Positions 5,795 to 7,016 of a DNA stretch of 7,016 nucleotides are shown here, piece by piece (the stretch's first letter is position 1; each line of letters begins with the position of its first letter). The stretch is taken from assembly GCA_958420075.1 (NCBI GenBank), contig CATZIM010000085.1, forward strand, positions 1 through 7,016. Reading direction: 5' to 3'. Source of the DNA: an uncultured Clostridia bacterium. Lineage in GTDB: Bacteria; Bacillota; Clostridia; Lachnospirales; Anaerotignaceae. The notes beneath the pieces were generated by a model that was not told the DNA's origin, did not search any database, and saw nothing but the letters and a program-made list of their open reading frames with translations. A program made the position numbers and the translations under genes.

Positions 5795-7016
5795 TTAAAT
5801 GCTTTCCAGCGCCTGTGTCAGATCCGCAATAATATCATCCACATGCTCAATACCAACAGAAAGTCAGACCAGATCGGGACCTACACCAGCCGCTACCAGT
5901 TCTGTGTCTGTCATCTGACGGTGTGTGGAAGACGCAGGATGCAGGATACAGGTTCTTGCGTCAGCCACATGTGTAGCAATGATGATCCGTTCCAGTTTTG
6001 CCATAAAGGCTTCTGCTGCTTTTCTGCCGCCTTTCACGCCGAAAGAAATAACGCCGCAGGTACCGTTAGGCATATATTTCTTTGCCCGTTCATAATATTT
6101 GTTACCTTCCAGACCTGCGTAATTTACCCATGTGATTTTTTCATGGCTGTTCAGGAATTCAGCCACTTTCTGGGCATTCTGGCAATGACGTTCCATACGC
6201 AGTGCCAGAGTTTCCAGTCCCAGATTCAGCAGATAAGCATTCATAGGTGCAGGTGTGGAGCCCAAATCACGCATAAGCTGTGCTGTTGCTTTTGTGATAT
6301 AAGCGCCTTCTTTGCCAAAGCGTTCTGCATAGGTGATACCGTGGTAAGAATCGTCTGGTGTTGTCAGACCGGGGAATTTATCTGCATGTACCTGCCAGTC
6401 AAAATTGCCGGAGTCTACAATACAGCCGCCTACGGTTGCATCATGACCATCCATATATTTTGTAGTGGAATGGGTTACAATGTCAGCTCCCCATTCAAAA
6501 GGACGGCAGTTGATGGGAGTAGCAAACGTATTGTCCACAATCAAAGGAACACCATGGGCATGCGCTGCTTTTGCGAAACGTTCAATATCCAAAATCACCA
6601 GTGCGGGATTGGCAATGGTTTCCCCAAATACCGCTTTGGTATTAGGCTGGAAAGCCGCTTCCAGTTCTTCATCAGAACAATCAGGATCAACAAATGTAAA
6701 GGAGATACCCATTTTTTTCATAGTAACAGCAAAGAGATTATAGGTACCGCCATATACAGTGGAAGACGCTACCACATGATCCCCAGCCTGACACAGGTTA
6801 AACACAGCATAGAAGTTCGCCGCCTGACCGGAAGAAGTCAGCATTGCCGCTGTACCGCCTTCCAGCGCACAAATTTTCTTTGCTACCCAATCGCTGGTGG
6901 GATTCTGCAAACGTGTATAAAAATACCCTTCCGCTTCCAGATCGAACAGCTTACCCATTTCTTCACTGCTGTCATACTTAAATGTAGTGCTCTGAACGAT
7001 GGGCAGCAGTCTGGAC
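5795..7016 (-). pseudogene. metY: O-acetylhomoserine sulfhydrylase (MetY-type), 5' partial, interrupted by in-frame TGA
   Basis: A PLP enzyme of the Cys/Met metabolism family that makes homocysteine from O-acetylhomoserine and sulfide in cytosolic methionine synthesis. The frame is open from the right edge (visible start SRLLPIVQSTTFKYDSSEE). From Met 6958 one sees the family motifs 'YTRLQNPTSD', 'LTSSGQAANF', 'VDNTFATPIN', the PLP-lysine motif 'THSTTKYMDGH' (Lys codon 6460-6458) and 'PASSTHRQMTD'. The frame then hits TGA at 5866-5864 after 'GVGPDLV'. Beyond it the same frame continues LSVGIEHVDDIIADLTQALESI to TAA at 5797-5795, exactly the normal family C-terminus. The interrupted position is normally the conserved Arg that binds the substrate carboxylate (…PDLvR-lSVGIE…), so CGA to TGA is the simplest explanation. 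The 405 visible residues plus about 20 beyond the edge match a full 425-430 aa enzyme. Met 6958 is internal, not the true start. The terminator at 5668-5629 follows. It is either a recent pseudogene, a read-through product or a base error. Confidence 0.88.
5864..5866 (-). other. In-frame TGA replacing the conserved Arg codon of the sulfhydrylase
   Basis: The codon after 'GVGPDLV' is TGA, followed by C. The downstream frame is undamaged for 22 codons. A genome-wide TGA reassignment is unlikely, because the adenylating-enzyme gene in this window ends naturally with TGA at 3365-3363, and no other gene here carries an internal TGA. I see no obvious selenocysteine-type hairpin just after it, and Arg, not Cys, is expected here. 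Confidence 0.9.

Noticed and set aside
5864..5866. TGA as selenocysteine or as a reassigned sense codon
   Set aside because: The family has Arg here, no evident recoding hairpin follows, and TGA works as an ordinary stop in the adenylating-enzyme gene at 3365-3363.
1..7016. CRISPR arrays, insertion sequences, tRNA or rRNA genes, attachment sites
   Set aside because: No regularly spaced repeats, transposase-like proteins, terminal inverted repeats or cloverleaf-like sequences were seen on either strand.

Overview
The window reads as mid-GC Bacillota DNA, most likely from an anaerobic Clostridia-type genome. This rests on strong AGGAGG-type ribosome sites, tight same-strand operons, promoters with TTGACT/TATACT-like boxes, and Clostridia-like MBOAT and O-acetylhomoserine sulfhydrylase sequences. 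I cannot name the species from sequence alone. Every supported gene is on the minus strand, so transcription runs from high to low coordinates.

Region by region, in transcription order. (1) 7016-5795: an O-acetylhomoserine sulfhydrylase gene (metY type) whose 5' end lies outside the window. It is interrupted by an in-frame TGA at 5866-5864, exactly where the family has a conserved substrate-binding arginine. The normal C-terminal reading frame continues intact for 22 more codons to a TAA. (2) 5794-5535: 260 bases without a gene. They hold a promoter-like sequence overlapping a perfect palindrome, a strong 15-bp intrinsic terminator, and an extended -10 promoter for the next gene. (3) 5534-5004: a RimJ/RimL-type GNAT acetyltransferase. 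(4) 4966-4938: a near-consensus promoter with a 17-base spacer, followed by a five-gene operon running off the left edge. Its order is amino-acid adenylating enzyme (DltA-like), two-part GNAT protein, acyl carrier protein (DltC-like), MBOAT membrane acyltransferase (DltB/AlgI-like), and membrane-anchored SGNH protein (DltD-like, C-terminus missing).

The operon looks like a variant of the Dlt pathway, which activates D-alanine, loads it on a carrier protein, passes it through an MBOAT channel protein and attaches it to an envelope polymer outside the cell. It differs from classical dltXABCD in four ways. The gene order is A-GNAT-C-B-D. A GNAT enzyme is translationally coupled between the ligase and the carrier. 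There is no separate dltX, but the MBOAT ends in FIYRGF, resembling the DltX C-terminal acyl-relay motif. The adenylation pocket lacks the Cys that marks D-alanine-specific DltA and carries two extra acidic residues. My inference is a machine that decorates a surface polymer with an amino acid other than D-Ala, possibly N-acylated by the GNAT. This is the part of the window most likely to be undescribed.
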